A stretch of DNA of 64,000 nucleotides from Aculops lycopersici (GCA_015350385.1 WNKI01000001.1:11839329-11903328); one strand, 5' to 3'. Counted from the first letter of the stretch, positions 35,301 to 45,067 are shown. A program made the numbers and translations. The notes: generated by a model from the letters alone, not told the origin.

Positions 35301-36720
35301 AAGTGATGAGAAAAAACTTAAAGACCTTAAGAGAGACGTAGAAAGTGATATACAAAAGCTGTTTGATAGATTATGTAGACATACAAGCGCCCTAACCGAA
35401 TCCTGGAATCGCCACATTCAGGGCACACTACTTAGTATGGCTTTCAACACAATCTGTATGAAAATCCTTAGCGAGCAACCGAGCTATCCGAACGCCATAA
35501 ACTGTAAGGAGATTTTGACAGATTTTAGCATTCTAATTAGAGGCAATGGTAGGGATGATAAGGAGGAAACAACTGAGAGTTGCGACATATCCAAGCTACT
35601 AGGTCAACTGATGGACACTCTTGCTGAAGATGGTGAGCTTTATGACTTGAAAAAGATGGACCACAAGCAATTATACGCATATTTAACTAGCTCGACAAGT
35701 TCAGGTGCAAAGTTGTTCAGAAAATTCATGTACAAAAACGGACATCGCGCATTCAAAGAGTTCGACATGGCAACTTTATCCTGGTCCGACGATCCGAGTT
35801 ACATCATCAGATCGCTTGCAATGCGTTTGAAGCATACAAATCTCGCAAAATCTAACAGAGACCACGAGCAATTTGAGTCTAGAGCCAGGGAGCAGGAGGA
35901 GAAAGTGAAGGAAATCGAGGCGAAAATTGAGAAAGATAGATTTTTCCTCCTAAAATACGCACTTCCTCGGGCAAGACACGCGGTAGTCAGACGTGAGCAG
36001 TCAAAGTCTTTTCTCATCAGAATGGTCGCAAAGTATCGCCTGGCATTCAGACACCTGGGCGCCCTACTCTGTCTCAATGGCACCTTGCCCAGCGCCGACT
36101 TAGTATTTTGGCTCTCAATAGAGGAGTTGGACTCGCTAGTTAATGTTGAAAACAAGATCTCAGGTCCGAATAGATCCACTTTGCTCTACAAAGCTCGCCG
36201 ACGGCAGCAACGGGCGCGAGTCTATGACTCATTGAAATTTCCCAAGCCAACCATGGAGATTATGGACGCCATTGAGTTGCTAAGGAGCGTAGACAATCCC
36301 ATAAAACAACAACAAGTGGTTGCTACAGATGCAACAAGTGGCGCTGCGGGAACAGAGGCACAGTTGAGCTCCGTGCAGGTGAGCGGCATGACCTCGTGCG
36401 CAGGTTGCGTAACGGGACGCGCTTGTGTTGTGACAAGCATCGAGGACATGGACCAAATTGAACCAAACGACATCCTAATCACTTACTCCATCGACATCTC
36501 CTGGTCCGTTTACTTCTTCACCATTTCGGGCATAGTGACAGAGGTTGGCGGAATCGTTTCGCACGGGGCGGTGGTGGCTCGAGAATACGGAATTCCAACT
36601 CTGTGCACAGCAGTGGGCGCCTGTTCCAAGTTTAAAACAGGCCAGATAGTGACGCTTGACGCGAGCCGAGGCATTTGCTACCTTGCCAACGAAAGTCAAC
36701 AAAACTCCGACGAGACTTGA
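32302..36720 (+). CDS. PEP-synthase/rifampicin-phosphotransferase-like protein
   Basis: A 1472-residue intronless protein with the swivelling phosphotransferase layout. An N-terminal region of about 420 residues has no recognised domain. An ATP-grasp domain of PPDK/PEP-synthase type follows (GGKGNSLFELQ near 434, FAVRSSAVGEDS near 580, GVAATCDPLTG near 657), then a long helical linker, then a C-terminal PEP-utiliser phosphohistidine domain (GGIVSHGAVVAREYGIPTL, His about 1421). The order ATP-grasp, linker, His domain is that of rifampicin phosphotransferase and PEP synthase. Such proteins are known from arthropods, but the substrate is not established. A poly-Ser run (about residues 774-787) interrupts the ATP-grasp region. 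It probably transfers ATP phosphate via the His to an unknown acceptor, which is inference. Confidence 0.85.
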   Translation: MAPVSSKQIEKLAREAKRSRVNRCYDIKCFRTADVHDSGIIQRESVAEFDRVVIDESSNESIAYFAFDREGSHLQVTLSIWSLYSSCDKELQSPSKYRLGSIKFTYYNAQDKSKYCYQTEELIDYEEKNGKKFEFETRNVYSIGSLSIEIKSSYALSRILFNGVINRIDGDGREEKVSARISISTHPTCDKFDYRYRFSAKFLAQMIQRCKPADLEEVERIKNLLLENRVDQSMMFQGQIEILTDQPTITQHFVVWGSKVKRVVDPINEMNSEEENSSETLVVWSEAGTLIHLNRSLKYPNLVFGMVQNTFDYAGHFYDVKLLQRDGSDATKEITFDQLSSFMSLNDDYIIQVRSFQTKVYNIKLNSFKVDPTQPIKSSTILSTSADINNLPGFAYAFETHMGKDLKNAQSKLWSIRLGDDRMGNQLASEQLLGGKGNSLFELQQMSHKTLALEAAKVSVPKGLVVSCIAYQLWLSSSPLIANSIRELDATRRALAARSFYTNPMSDRHLSLGQAQQIIRDQCKKTSLVMNSCPLPPILRKHLYTELLKLFSEDELRDNPLLEDSDNLASPIERPNKKLFAVRSSAVGEDSIETSAAGQMRTILDACGFNSICSAIVECWSSQFELEAVTYKTHNGLPINMPMAVVVQELIHCKMAGVAATCDPLTGNKGELQILANLELGEGVVSGKQTDTIRVSISSLLKWNPQSESYDGHLNVKEAKNYIRKQTDSKTKCCLNDQQVVALSNLLLSLRRASAVKDREIEWGITGGGDDGDSSSSSSSSSSSSNLSGVSDRDLRIHLLQSRPLTHLHRLNTYEIDHELDYGFSSPMEIVSRANLGEVMPGALCPLNSTYFHPIVGSSDTNKPFEKMHTKKMFASDTFAYYGGMAMMVLTYTDSISRFMMFKGPEGDLKRAMVDAMIGTALEADGRGANPKHIEFLNEKSNPIPKPRQISLAMLLALDSKVLEGYTRFKMRRVQNLKLIEDLHGIEEFIERMESKFTVKSDEKKLKDLKRDVESDIQKLFDRLCRHTSALTESWNRHIQGTLLSMAFNTICMKILSEQPSYPNAINCKEILTDFSILIRGNGRDDKEETTESCDISKLLGQLMDTLAEDGELYDLKKMDHKQLYAYLTSSTSSGAKLFRKFMYKNGHRAFKEFDMATLSWSDDPSYIIRSLAMRLKHTNLAKSNRDHEQFESRAREQEEKVKEIEAKIEKDRFFLLKYALPRARHAVVRREQSKSFLIRMVAKYRLAFRHLGALLCLNGTLPSADLVFWLSIEELDSLVNVENKISGPNRSTLLYKARRRQQRARVYDSLKFPKPTMEIMDAIELLRSVDNPIKQQQVVATDATSGAAGTEAQLSSVQVSGMTSCAGCVTGRACVVTSIEDMDQIEPNDILITYSIDISWSVYFFTISGIVTEVGGIVSHGAVVAREYGIPTLCTAVGACSKFKTGQIVTLDASRGICYLANESQQNSDET

Positions 36721-37207
36721 GAGGGTGAGGATGATCGAAGGGGCAAGCAGCAAGCTAATGGAACTCACCTGAATTAATCAATCATCATATACTCTGATGA
36801 GCAGCAGATTGTTTGCCTTCTCTTTGTTGTTAGTGATCAAAAATAAACCCCCAAGTTCCCTGTACACTGCGATCGCATTTCAAAAGGCTCAATCTGCACA
36901 TTCAATTAATTTATGGCTCATTTTATGCCGAGTTGAAAGTAAAACAAAATTTATTTCGAAGCGGCAACTCGTTGTTTTCATTCTGTGCAAGTTAATTGAT
37001 TCCTAGATGATTGTCTCGCCTCCATTGACGCAACAGGTTTCACGTGAAAAACAAACCCACTCGAGGATCTTCGCTTGGGTCTAGTCACTAGTTTAGGAGC
37101 TAAAAGTTTATAACTCGGCCTTTTCAATCACTGGAACTGATCACTTCGAGCAATAAACTTCAAGTTAAGATAGAAACCTTTTGACAGAAACTCGAACAGA
37201 AACAATC
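36721..37207. other. Intergenic, promoter of the small secreted peptide
   Basis: No gene was found. An AT-rich element AGTTTATAAC at about 37104-37113 lies about 100 bp before the ATG of the next gene and may serve as a TATA-like box. Confidence 0.4.
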
Positions 37208-37411
37208 ATGCAGCTCAAGCTCATTGCAGTCTTATTGGCGGTCATTTTTCTCGTCGGCGCCATGAAATCCGTCGAGGCCGGGCCAAAGCATATGGAGAGA
37301 TACGATTGCTACAATATATACCATAAAAAGGAGTGCTCTATTTGTTGCCAGCGAGAGGGTTTCTGGGAGGGCTACATACAATCGAAGCGCTGTTATTGTG
37401 GGCGAAAATGA
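37208..37411 (+). CDS. Small secreted cysteine-rich peptide
   Basis: A 67-residue precursor. A signal peptide (about 1-24, cleaved after SVEA) is followed by a basic mature peptide of about 43 residues with six cysteines in the order C-x8-C-x2-CC-x14-C-x-C. The C-x3-C and terminal C-x-C spacings are those seen in cysteine-stabilised alpha/beta (defensin-like) peptides, but the set is not canonical. An inhibitor-knot or an unrelated fold is possible. The role could be antimicrobial, salivary or signalling, and none can be chosen from sequence. Start is the ATG giving MQLKLIAVLL. AATAAA follows at 37441. Single exon, no paralogue in the window. Confidence 0.75.
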   Translation: MQLKLIAVLLAVIFLVGAMKSVEAGPKHMERYDCYNIYHKKECSICCQREGFWEGYIQSKRCYCGRK

Positions 37412-38723
37412 ATACAAAGTTTATAAATAATTAACTTCTCAATAAAAGTCCAAGTTTCAACAAGTGAAATGATATCAACCACTTGATCACGTCAAACAGG
37501 ATGAAACGGAAAAGAACTCGCTGAACTCACTCGTCTCTCTTACGTAGCTCCTAATACAATCGATAGATGCGACACACATGCTTTCCCGCTTCCCAATTAA
37601 CCCAAATCCAATCCTGACGCCAAGCTGCGAGTTGGTGGTTTAAGTGACTCGATCATTTCAGCTGCACTGTCCATCTATTGATGACCACTACAGTCTACGA
37701 GCCGAGTGGTGGTGATGACAAAGTGGCTCAGTGGGCTACGCAGGCGGGAGGAGCCGCTACCTTTTGTTTCAATCTAGATTCCGAGACCCAAGCAACGAGA
37801 GCAACAAGCGGTTGTGCTTGTGATCGGATTGAGTGTGAGAAATTGTCGCCTCTGATTAGCGGCGCAAGTGACGCTTGCAACTGTGAGAGATTCTCTCAAC
37901 AAGTGGTCGCATCGTTTTGTCTTTTCTCCTTTTAACAGGTTGGCCAACAGGTAAAAACCAAGGGATAGTTTGTGTGTGATCCTGTCGCCTTTTTTCTCAA
38001 CTTGGCACTGAATCAACTTTTCAAGGTTGACCAACGGATGCGATGGCGTCATTGTGAGCGCCGCTAAGTAGCTGTCGGAAGACAACTAACGGTGGCCACT
38101 TGTTGTAGGCTTGCATCTTCCTGGCCAATGGATCATCCCATCGACTCATTGGATCAGACGGCTCATCGTTGCCACACTTACCTCGTTGTCTGCCTGTCTG
38201 ACCACTAAAAGGAAGCAACTTCTTCTGCAGCGGTGGCGCGGAATAGCGACAGACTTATGAGAACAAGAAACAGAAGAAGCGGCGACAATTGAGGGTTTTG
38301 GTCAGCTTTTGGATGTTTTCGTTGTTTCAGTTGTGTTTCTTAAAAGTTTTGGCCGTAGTGGTGTTACCTGCATCCAACTTGGATGCGCAAACATCCATCG
38401 CGCACCACAATTGGCCCAAATCCATCATCATTCCTAAGGTAGTAGTGAATTGGAATCGTTTCGTTTGCCTACTCACTCACCTGTGAGTTACCTGAAAGTG
38501 GGCGCTTAAAAGCGGTTGCCCAGTGCGAGTGCTCACGAAGCGAGCAAACAATCGAGAGGATGACATAGAAAATGCGGCCCAGTTTTCGATTGCTCACTCA
38601 GATCTCTACCGAAGAGGAGAAATCTTTCCGATTCGCGAGAGGACCAAAAGTAATCTCATTTTCTCACTTGGTACGCACACAACTAGGTACATTTTTAGAC
38701 AGCAAATTCTGACAAGTTATGTC
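37412..38723. other. Intergenic, with possible first exon at 38313-38438
   Basis: There is no firmly supported gene. A frame at 38313-38438 (ATG, hydrophobic MFSLFQLCFLKVLAVVVLPA, then a PK|GTAGTA donor) could be a signal-peptide exon of the large downstream gene. A 62-bp intron would rejoin the frame in phase 0 at about 38501. This is tentative. Confidence 0.3.
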
Positions 38724-41700
38724 ATGGATGAAACTCAAGTGGAACAATTAGAGTTGAGAGGAGCGGCGTCTTGGGGTCGGGTTAGTTTTAAGTCATCAGA
38801 TATCATGATGAATCAATCAATAAAAGAGAGAAGGAGTCACAATTTCAATGAAAATAAGATGGAGAAATCAGAAATATTCTCAAGAAGCGGAAGTTTCGGC
38901 ATGAAGATCAAAACAATCATCTGCAGACCACTCAACAGGTTGTTTTGCCCCAGGAAGACGGCTAAGACGATAAAGGCCTTCAATATTGTGATACTCATTA
39001 TGGTTCTCTGCAACTTTGAATCAAGAATCGTGAAACGCATAGACGCATCGCGTCAATCCACTCAATTCATCCACCAAAACTCAACAAGAGAAGCCAACAA
39101 TTCAGGTGCCACAAGAGAAAGCGGAAGTGAAATTAGAGACAAGATTCCTCAACAAAAGACGAGGATAATTGAACGTTTTAATGCACAGAATCTCTACGGT
39201 TTTTTGGATAGAACAACTGAATCAAAGATGGATGAGTTTATGAGATGGTTAGTCGATGAATTGGTGCAAATGGGTGCCAGCAATTACGAGCAAAAATTAA
39301 ACGGCACCACTCATCTCAAAGTCATACATCGAGTTCATAGAAATAAGCGTAGCAGTGGGAACCGGAAGTCAGGGAGCAACACGATGTACCCTGATGCTGA
39401 GTTGATCTCGCAGAATAGAGGAGCCCAGCTCAAAGTTAAGTCGTACAATCCAAATGCAATCAACGTGACTCACATGGCCATGCGCGCAGGTTTGGATGCC
39501 AAGGCCATAAGAAAACCCAGACGACATCCTGCGACGACCTCTCCTATGGGACTAGCGGAGATGGTTGGTGTAGACGAGGGACCGGAAGTGACGAGTCCCT
39601 CGCCATCGGAGGTGTCATTCGAGGATCCAACTCCGATTGATGGAAACGTAGACTCGAACTCTCAAGCGCAAAGTAACGGTGGTGGCGGTAACGCTAATAA
39701 TTTTGATGATAATAACGTAAATTACGACACCAACAAGGAGACTAAGTCTTCAAATGAGAACAACATTGACCACCAAATAGACGAGTTGAGAGGCGAGGTT
39801 GCGGCCAGTGAACTTAATGGGCTAAATAAGAGCAAGTCGAGGCGAAAGTCGCAGAATCTCACGCTAGATCCGACCAGTCCAACGGCAGGTCCATCCAATT
39901 CGCTCACAGTAGATACTCCAAGTAGCATTATGCTGACCTCGACGAAACGGATACCCCCACCTGAACACAACCCGTTCAAAAGCAACAAGACTCCCCCTGC
40001 GTTCGAGCTCATGGACGACGACAGACCGCAGGTGATTAGCGATGGGGCTGCAGTGCCACAGGTGGGTGATCAGTCAATTCTGGATAACGATACCAACAAC
40101 CTCATCGATAATGGAAGCGGAAACAAGAGGACAGCTAGCAATAATGTCAATATAAACGAGGAGCAGTTGCTAAGAGATCAAATAAGATTGAATAACTTGA
40201 TCAAGGACTACGAGAATGAGTTGGCCAACAAGGGGGCAGCACTGCAACCGAGACCACAATCAAGAGTAAAGAGACCATCGAAGACAAGAAACAACTTGTA
40301 CGAGGACCACTACAATTTGGATCCCTCAGTCAACGAGGATTTGGGATTACAACCGAAACTAGTTCAAATGGCAGAGTATCCGAGGACACGAGCTCCTTAT
40401 GTTGCTACAGGTGGCAACATTGACAACTTGTACTCGTATCAGCCAGAGCCGCAAGTTGGCTACACCACCACAAGAGACCAGCGCAATTTTACTCTTCCTC
40501 GAGTGGTTCGCATTAATCCATACCCACCACAGGCAACAGGTGGCAGTAACCCGGCAAGCACTTTGACCCCAAGAGCAACGCAAACAAACATACATCCCCT
40601 AACGAAACAACGACAGGACTACACTCACCAACTAGAGGAAAACTTTTACAACATTAACTATCCAGATCAAAGTACATTTAGGAATCAGCAGCAGCAACAA
40701 CCACTTGTGGCGCCGCTGCATTTACAAATGTCGTCGCCTCCTTTGCCTCCGCCGGCCTCATTGTCCGCGCAAATAAATGAACAGGATAGAAACGGCAGCT
40801 CACTTTTAATTGGCGCCACTGCTCCAGTAAAACAATCAAGGTCCAAGTTGAAAGCTTCAGCTAGCAGGCAGACGCCAAACTTTGCAAATCCAAGCTCAAG
40901 ATTCATCTACAACCAGCAACTTGACGGCTACAGTCTGATGCCGAACACGCTGAGCGGAAGTACAAATGGTGCGCAAAACAATGGATTTTTTGGGATTCTC
41001 AAGGCGGTGACGCCGGGGCCCGCCGCCAGTGCTTTGGTGGCCAATCATCAAGCTTTGCAGCAACCAGTTAGGCGGACTGCAGCCTTATGGACGAACCAAC
41101 AGCAAGCCTACGCAAACTCAATGCCAAGCCTACCCACCGCCGCTTATATTATTCCCTCGAGCACGCAGCCCCTTAGTGGTTACGGCGGATTCAACGGCCA
41201 ACCACCGAGCAGTGTTTGGAGTCAGTATCAGCGGGCGCAAGCTTTGCACTCGGCGGCGCCAATAAAGAGGCAAATGATGGGCTCGTCGTCGGCGACACAT
41301 CTCAACTATCGAATGGGAGGATCGGCTCGTTATGGCTCCCAATTGGGATTCGACGAACCAAGTGGCTCGCAGTCGTCGTCGCCGGCCACCGCGGATCCCA
41401 TGTGGGCCTCGTCGCAACACCACCAGCAACAGCAGCACCAGGCGACAAGTCAGGAGGACGAGTACCAGCAAGCGCCACAAACCATCCAGATCACTGCGGT
41501 TCCCAATGGACTTGGCGGCTTCAACGGGCTCAACGGGGTCAATGGATGGGCCGGCGGACTTGGAGGCTGGAATGGATGGGGCAACAATCCGTGGAACGGG
41601 CGACAAGTGTTGCTTGTGAATCGCCAACCACAGGCCAACTCAGAGTGGCGCCAATGGGCACTGCCAATTGCAATTATCCTCGCGCTGCCCCTAATCTTGG

Positions 41701-41837
41701 GCGCCCTCTTTGTGCCAGTGTTCCTAAAAAGTGTCATGTTTCTCATTCAAATTCTACAGATGCTCGGCCTTCTAATGCCGCCCGGCCAGTTGGCGGGCCA
41801 CCTCGCGGCCAGCGCTCACAACGCCTCAACGGGTTAG
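38724..41837 (+). CDS. Large unrecognised Gln/Asn-rich membrane-associated protein
   Basis: I do not recognise a family. From the first ATG (MDETQVEQLE) it is 1037 residues. A hydrophobic segment lies near residues 91-103 (AFNIVILIMVLCNF) and probably acts as a signal anchor, followed by a potential dibasic site (RNKRSSG). Most of the chain is disordered and rich in Asn, Gln, Ser and Pro (about 260-920). A Gly/Asn/Trp repeat (GFNGLNGVNGWAGGLGGWNG) precedes a C-terminal hydrophobic pair, WALPIAIILALPLILGALFV and FLKSVMFLIQILQMLGLLMP. It may be a secreted or two-ended membrane protein, perhaps of the extracellular matrix or cuticle. The frame continues upstream without ATG, so a 5' exon is possible. 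Confidence 0.6.
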   Translation: MDETQVEQLELRGAASWGRVSFKSSDIMMNQSIKERRSHNFNENKMEKSEIFSRSGSFGMKIKTIICRPLNRLFCPRKTAKTIKAFNIVILIMVLCNFESRIVKRIDASRQSTQFIHQNSTREANNSGATRESGSEIRDKIPQQKTRIIERFNAQNLYGFLDRTTESKMDEFMRWLVDELVQMGASNYEQKLNGTTHLKVIHRVHRNKRSSGNRKSGSNTMYPDAELISQNRGAQLKVKSYNPNAINVTHMAMRAGLDAKAIRKPRRHPATTSPMGLAEMVGVDEGPEVTSPSPSEVSFEDPTPIDGNVDSNSQAQSNGGGGNANNFDDNNVNYDTNKETKSSNENNIDHQIDELRGEVAASELNGLNKSKSRRKSQNLTLDPTSPTAGPSNSLTVDTPSSIMLTSTKRIPPPEHNPFKSNKTPPAFELMDDDRPQVISDGAAVPQVGDQSILDNDTNNLIDNGSGNKRTASNNVNINEEQLLRDQIRLNNLIKDYENELANKGAALQPRPQSRVKRPSKTRNNLYEDHYNLDPSVNEDLGLQPKLVQMAEYPRTRAPYVATGGNIDNLYSYQPEPQVGYTTTRDQRNFTLPRVVRINPYPPQATGGSNPASTLTPRATQTNIHPLTKQRQDYTHQLEENFYNINYPDQSTFRNQQQQQPLVAPLHLQMSSPPLPPPASLSAQINEQDRNGSSLLIGATAPVKQSRSKLKASASRQTPNFANPSSRFIYNQQLDGYSLMPNTLSGSTNGAQNNGFFGILKAVTPGPAASALVANHQALQQPVRRTAALWTNQQQAYANSMPSLPTAAYIIPSSTQPLSGYGGFNGQPPSSVWSQYQRAQALHSAAPIKRQMMGSSSATHLNYRMGGSARYGSQLGFDEPSGSQSSSPATADPMWASSQHHQQQQHQATSQEDEYQQAPQTIQITAVPNGLGGFNGLNGVNGWAGGLGGWNGWGNNPWNGRQVLLVNRQPQANSEWRQWALPIAIILALPLILGALFVPVFLKSVMFLIQILQMLGLLMPPGQLAGHLAASAHNASTG

Positions 41838-42334
41838 TATACAAGAGAGCCGGTCCAAGTTCAAGCTGCAACAATTATAACAAGCGCACTGGTAACGCTA
41901 ATGAGCCTTGGCTGATTCCAACCCTTTGTTTATATTATATTGTAAATTTTTTATTTATTCCAATTATAGATTATAAATCAAACTAAAATGTAACTCTCAT
42001 TTAGGGGTTTGTGAGCAAAAACCGTGCGCTTTTCAGTCAGTTTAGCTAGATGATTTGACCGACGGTGACGCGTAAATCTTGATACTTGAGCTGCACAATG
42101 ACGCAACATACAAGACAACCTTTGAGGTGAGGCGCAAGCGATCGAGTCAGTCCATCTATTGAGCAAAGTAATAAACGAGTTGACGTAAGTCCCTCACATT
42201 CGATTGGCTCCCATTGAGCTCGATGCCGAACAAACAGTTTGATAGAAACCAAAACTTGGATCGCGCAACCAGTGTAAGGTTGAGGTAGACACTTGTACGT
42301 CTTGCACGTTCAACTCTATCAGCGAGACGAATCC
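41838..42334. other. Convergent 3' interval
   Basis: AT-rich 3' flanks of the preceding plus-strand gene and the following minus-strand receptor gene. No feature was recognised. Confidence 0.5.
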
Positions 42335-43975
42335 TCACTTACTCGAAAACACCAAGACTATTATCGATACGATATACAAGTTTAACCGCAACACTGTCTC
42401 ATAATTCAACTGGGCAAAGCCCAATAGATCGCATGAGAAATTTTTGCTGTAAAGCTTGTCGTCGGCTATCAGCTTGCGCCACAAATTTAGGCTATGAGAC
42501 GAGAGCTTGGGCAGCTCGCTGGAATAAGCGTTGAGCTGCTCGGCTCTGGCGATAATATGATAGATGAGCTTACTAATATATTGGCACTCCTTATTCAGAA
42601 TTGCCATTGGCATCAGAACTAAATTGATCGAAAGTTGCAAGATCATGGCGATTATCAAGAGCAACCTCCGGAGTTTGGTGTCTGAGAAGCTGAGTACAAA
42701 AACGTTTGATATCAGCAAAAAGAGTGAGCCGTACAGGTAAACGATGCTATGCTCTGTCCGCTTGAACATAAATCTGATCTCATTTCCAAGCACTTGGTAG
42801 CTTACATAACAGTCCAACAGCTGAGAGTCGCAATTGCGCGCCAACTCGTGTGATCGCCGACCATCCTCATGGCCATTCAGAGATATAAGCCTATCCCTTA
42901 AATTGCGAAACTTTTCTATCATCGATCTCAAATACTGCATCTGATCGACGAAGCTAATTTGCAGCTGGGCATAGGGCTTGCAAATCCAATCGATTGCGAT
43001 AAAAGTACCCAGCTTGAAGAAAAACACATCCATGTAACCCTTCCAACCGAGACAAACTAAATGTCCCTCCGAAAAGTCACTTAGCCGAATCTCGTTAATT
43101 AAAGCCCGAATTGCAAGCTGCTGACATGTATGACAGACGATACAGAATGTAATCATCGCGATGATAGTTAGATGTGTCCATAGGGTTAGCATATGCTTTC
43201 GCCATTTCATATTTCTATTCGAGGGCCAAATAGATTGCTTTTCGGCCGTAAATTGTAGCTCATGCAAACGACTGATTTCTGTGTCAAGTAAATCGATCCA
43301 TTTTCTTACTCGGTGTCTCTCGCTTGAGAAAGCTCTGATTAATTTCTCGTTACTTTCAGATGAAGGCGAACCATCCCCAATTTCGCCCTCATCCACAAGC
43401 TTGACCATAAACTCCACGCAACTTATGAGTCGTGGATTCAGACCATCGATGGAGTCATTGATGTAATTAGTGGAGTTGATCTTCTCGTTGGCGGCCAAAA
43501 TCTTCATTTGCGACATAACTGATATCTTAGTTCTAACTATGCACTTGTCAACTCTCTCGTTCAGTCGCTTCATTTCTTCCTCGTGGTCTTGCATGAAAAA
43601 CTCAATCCCACGACAACATCTCAGCTCTTTCCTGTAAAACCAATTGGACAGATAATAAGCGAAAGGTAGAACTAATATAGTAAGAGATATTGAGAGTGCA
43701 AAATTTAAACCACTACCACGTAATATGTAGCCATAATCGACCATGATCCTATAACTCTCTGTCATCGATGCACGTAGTTGTTCATGTTTGTAATGAAAAT
43801 CTGGGTCTGTTAAATTGAAAGACGATCTATTTTTCAGTTCATTATAAAGATATCTTTTATACACGTAAGCAAAATGGACCAACATTAGCCCCGAAGTCTT
43901 GAGGCCATAAATAAAGGTTGGAACCTGGATTAGGCAATCGATGAGTAGGTCGACAGAAAAATTGAATTGTTTCAT
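42335..43975 (-). CDS. Gustatory-receptor-like seven-TM protein, copy 1
   Basis: The first of four tandem minus-strand paralogues (546 residues from MKQFNFSVDL, the start that aligns with the others; an upstream in-frame ATG at 44203 would add 76). Seven hydrophobic segments are visible, with a cytosolic-type loop of about 150 residues after TM2 carrying ANEKINSTNYINDS. The C-terminal block is ECQYISKLIYHIIARAEQL, SSHSLNLWRKLIADDKLYS, NFSCDLLGFAQLNYETVLR. That FS-C-L...LN...T layout resembles the last TM of arthropod gustatory receptors (7tm_7), but the TYhhhhhQF motif is not intact. I infer a divergent chemoreceptor, probably a ligand-gated cation channel subunit. Confidence 0.7.
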   Translation of the reverse strand: MKQFNFSVDLLIDCLIQVPTFIYGLKTSGLMLVHFAYVYKRYLYNELKNRSSFNLTDPDFHYKHEQLRASMTESYRIMVDYGYILRGSGLNFALSISLTILVLPFAYYLSNWFYRKELRCCRGIEFFMQDHEEEMKRLNERVDKCIVRTKISVMSQMKILAANEKINSTNYINDSIDGLNPRLISCVEFMVKLVDEGEIGDGSPSSESNEKLIRAFSSERHRVRKWIDLLDTEISRLHELQFTAEKQSIWPSNRNMKWRKHMLTLWTHLTIIAMITFCIVCHTCQQLAIRALINEIRLSDFSEGHLVCLGWKGYMDVFFFKLGTFIAIDWICKPYAQLQISFVDQMQYLRSMIEKFRNLRDRLISLNGHEDGRRSHELARNCDSQLLDCYVSYQVLGNEIRFMFKRTEHSIVYLYGSLFLLISNVFVLSFSDTKLRRLLLIIAMILQLSINLVLMPMAILNKECQYISKLIYHIIARAEQLNAYSSELPKLSSHSLNLWRKLIADDKLYSKNFSCDLLGFAQLNYETVLRLNLYIVSIIVLVFSSK

Positions 43976-45067
43976 CTTGAAATTATTCTCTTTTTCCAAA
44001 AGAGTTTGCACTTGCATCGAATCAAGATTTGATCGATGGCATGGATGAAAACTTTTAATGAGTTGCGTGACAGTTGCTCTTTTAGTCGAGTTCCGTGAGT
44101 GTACTCTCCTTGGACATTCAACTGCGAGATAGAGAAACTTGGACCTCAAACTACAACTCACGATGCTAGGATTTGATCGCCGATATATGTTACAATCGCC
44201 CATCAAGAAGGCAAAGAGTATTTTGATATGCGTGTTTGATATTATTCAGATCACATTTTGTCTACAGCTCATCTCAATAATTACGTTACTCTCCATATAA
44301 ACTGCTTCCATTTCAAGACTGCAGATTTTTAGAGCAGGAGATCTAAGTTGCTTAGATCTATGTTGTTTAGACAAGCTATAGACAAAATGTGATTTGAATA
44401 GTATCCAACACGCATTTTAAAATACTCGAGCAACATATCCCATTGACCTTTTCGGCGACTCATTTTTGTATAATGAGTAGCAAAATGTATTATTGGCATA
44501 AACTCATTCTGGAAACAACTCAAGCCCAAAATCGGCCAACTGTCTCGCCGCTTGCAAACGTCCAGGTGATACGCATAAGTCGAAATACTCTCGAATTGTC
44601 CTTAGATATCGTGAGACAATGCCTCATTGAGACAATGCCTTCGAAGTATATCAAGGTTTTCTATACTGGGGAGAGTCGAGCTCTATCCTTAAAATCGTCA
44701 GGAAGAAAGGAAGGACAATGATATTCTTCAGGTAACCTTCTGTGTGGTTTAGCACAGAGATCGGCTCGACGATAGGTCTTGTGCTTAAGATCGCCGAAGA
44801 AATTTCCCCAATTTTTTGGCCCATTTACCTGCAGGCGATCCGGACGACCTGTAGTTGAGCGAGCACGGCAAAACTCGCCGGTTGCACACAATCCCATGTG
44901 TGCAACCGGTAGTTGATTACCTACGAATAATTGAGCCGCCGAACAGGTGAAATTTCTTTTGATTCTATCTGTAAACTCTAGTCGCCTCCGACGTTTCGTC
45001 AGTGCGAGTGTATTAAAATTGCACTTATCTATCGGTATCCTAAACTTGTCGATGGTTTGATAGCTAG
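43976..45067. other. Inter-receptor spacer, contains repeat element
   Basis: There is no intact gene. It contains the 5' flank of receptor copy 1, a 212-bp inverted-repeat element (44216-44427, listed separately) and about 640 bp of unremarkable sequence up to the stop of copy 2. No receptor pseudogene fragment was recognised. Confidence 0.5.
44216..44427. mobile_element. MITE-like element with 54-bp inverted ends
   Basis: The outer 54 bp at 44216-44269 and 44374-44427 are inverted repeats differing at about 6 positions (left end GAGTATTTTGATATGCGTG, right end reversed GAGTATTTTAAAATGCGTG). The interior holds a perfect 9-bp hairpin, AGATCTAAG-TTG-CTTAGATCT (44339-44359). There is no coding capacity, and no clear target-site duplication was seen. 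Its core (44261-44351) recurs at 46929-47023. Size, inverted ends and recurrence fit a non-autonomous DNA transposon. A conserved regulatory hairpin is the alternative. Confidence 0.65.

Noticed and set aside
41216..41986. Long alternative-frame reading inside the large unrecognised gene
   Set aside because: It is a shadow of the main frame in GC-rich DNA; the main frame has the coherent hydrophobic C-terminus.
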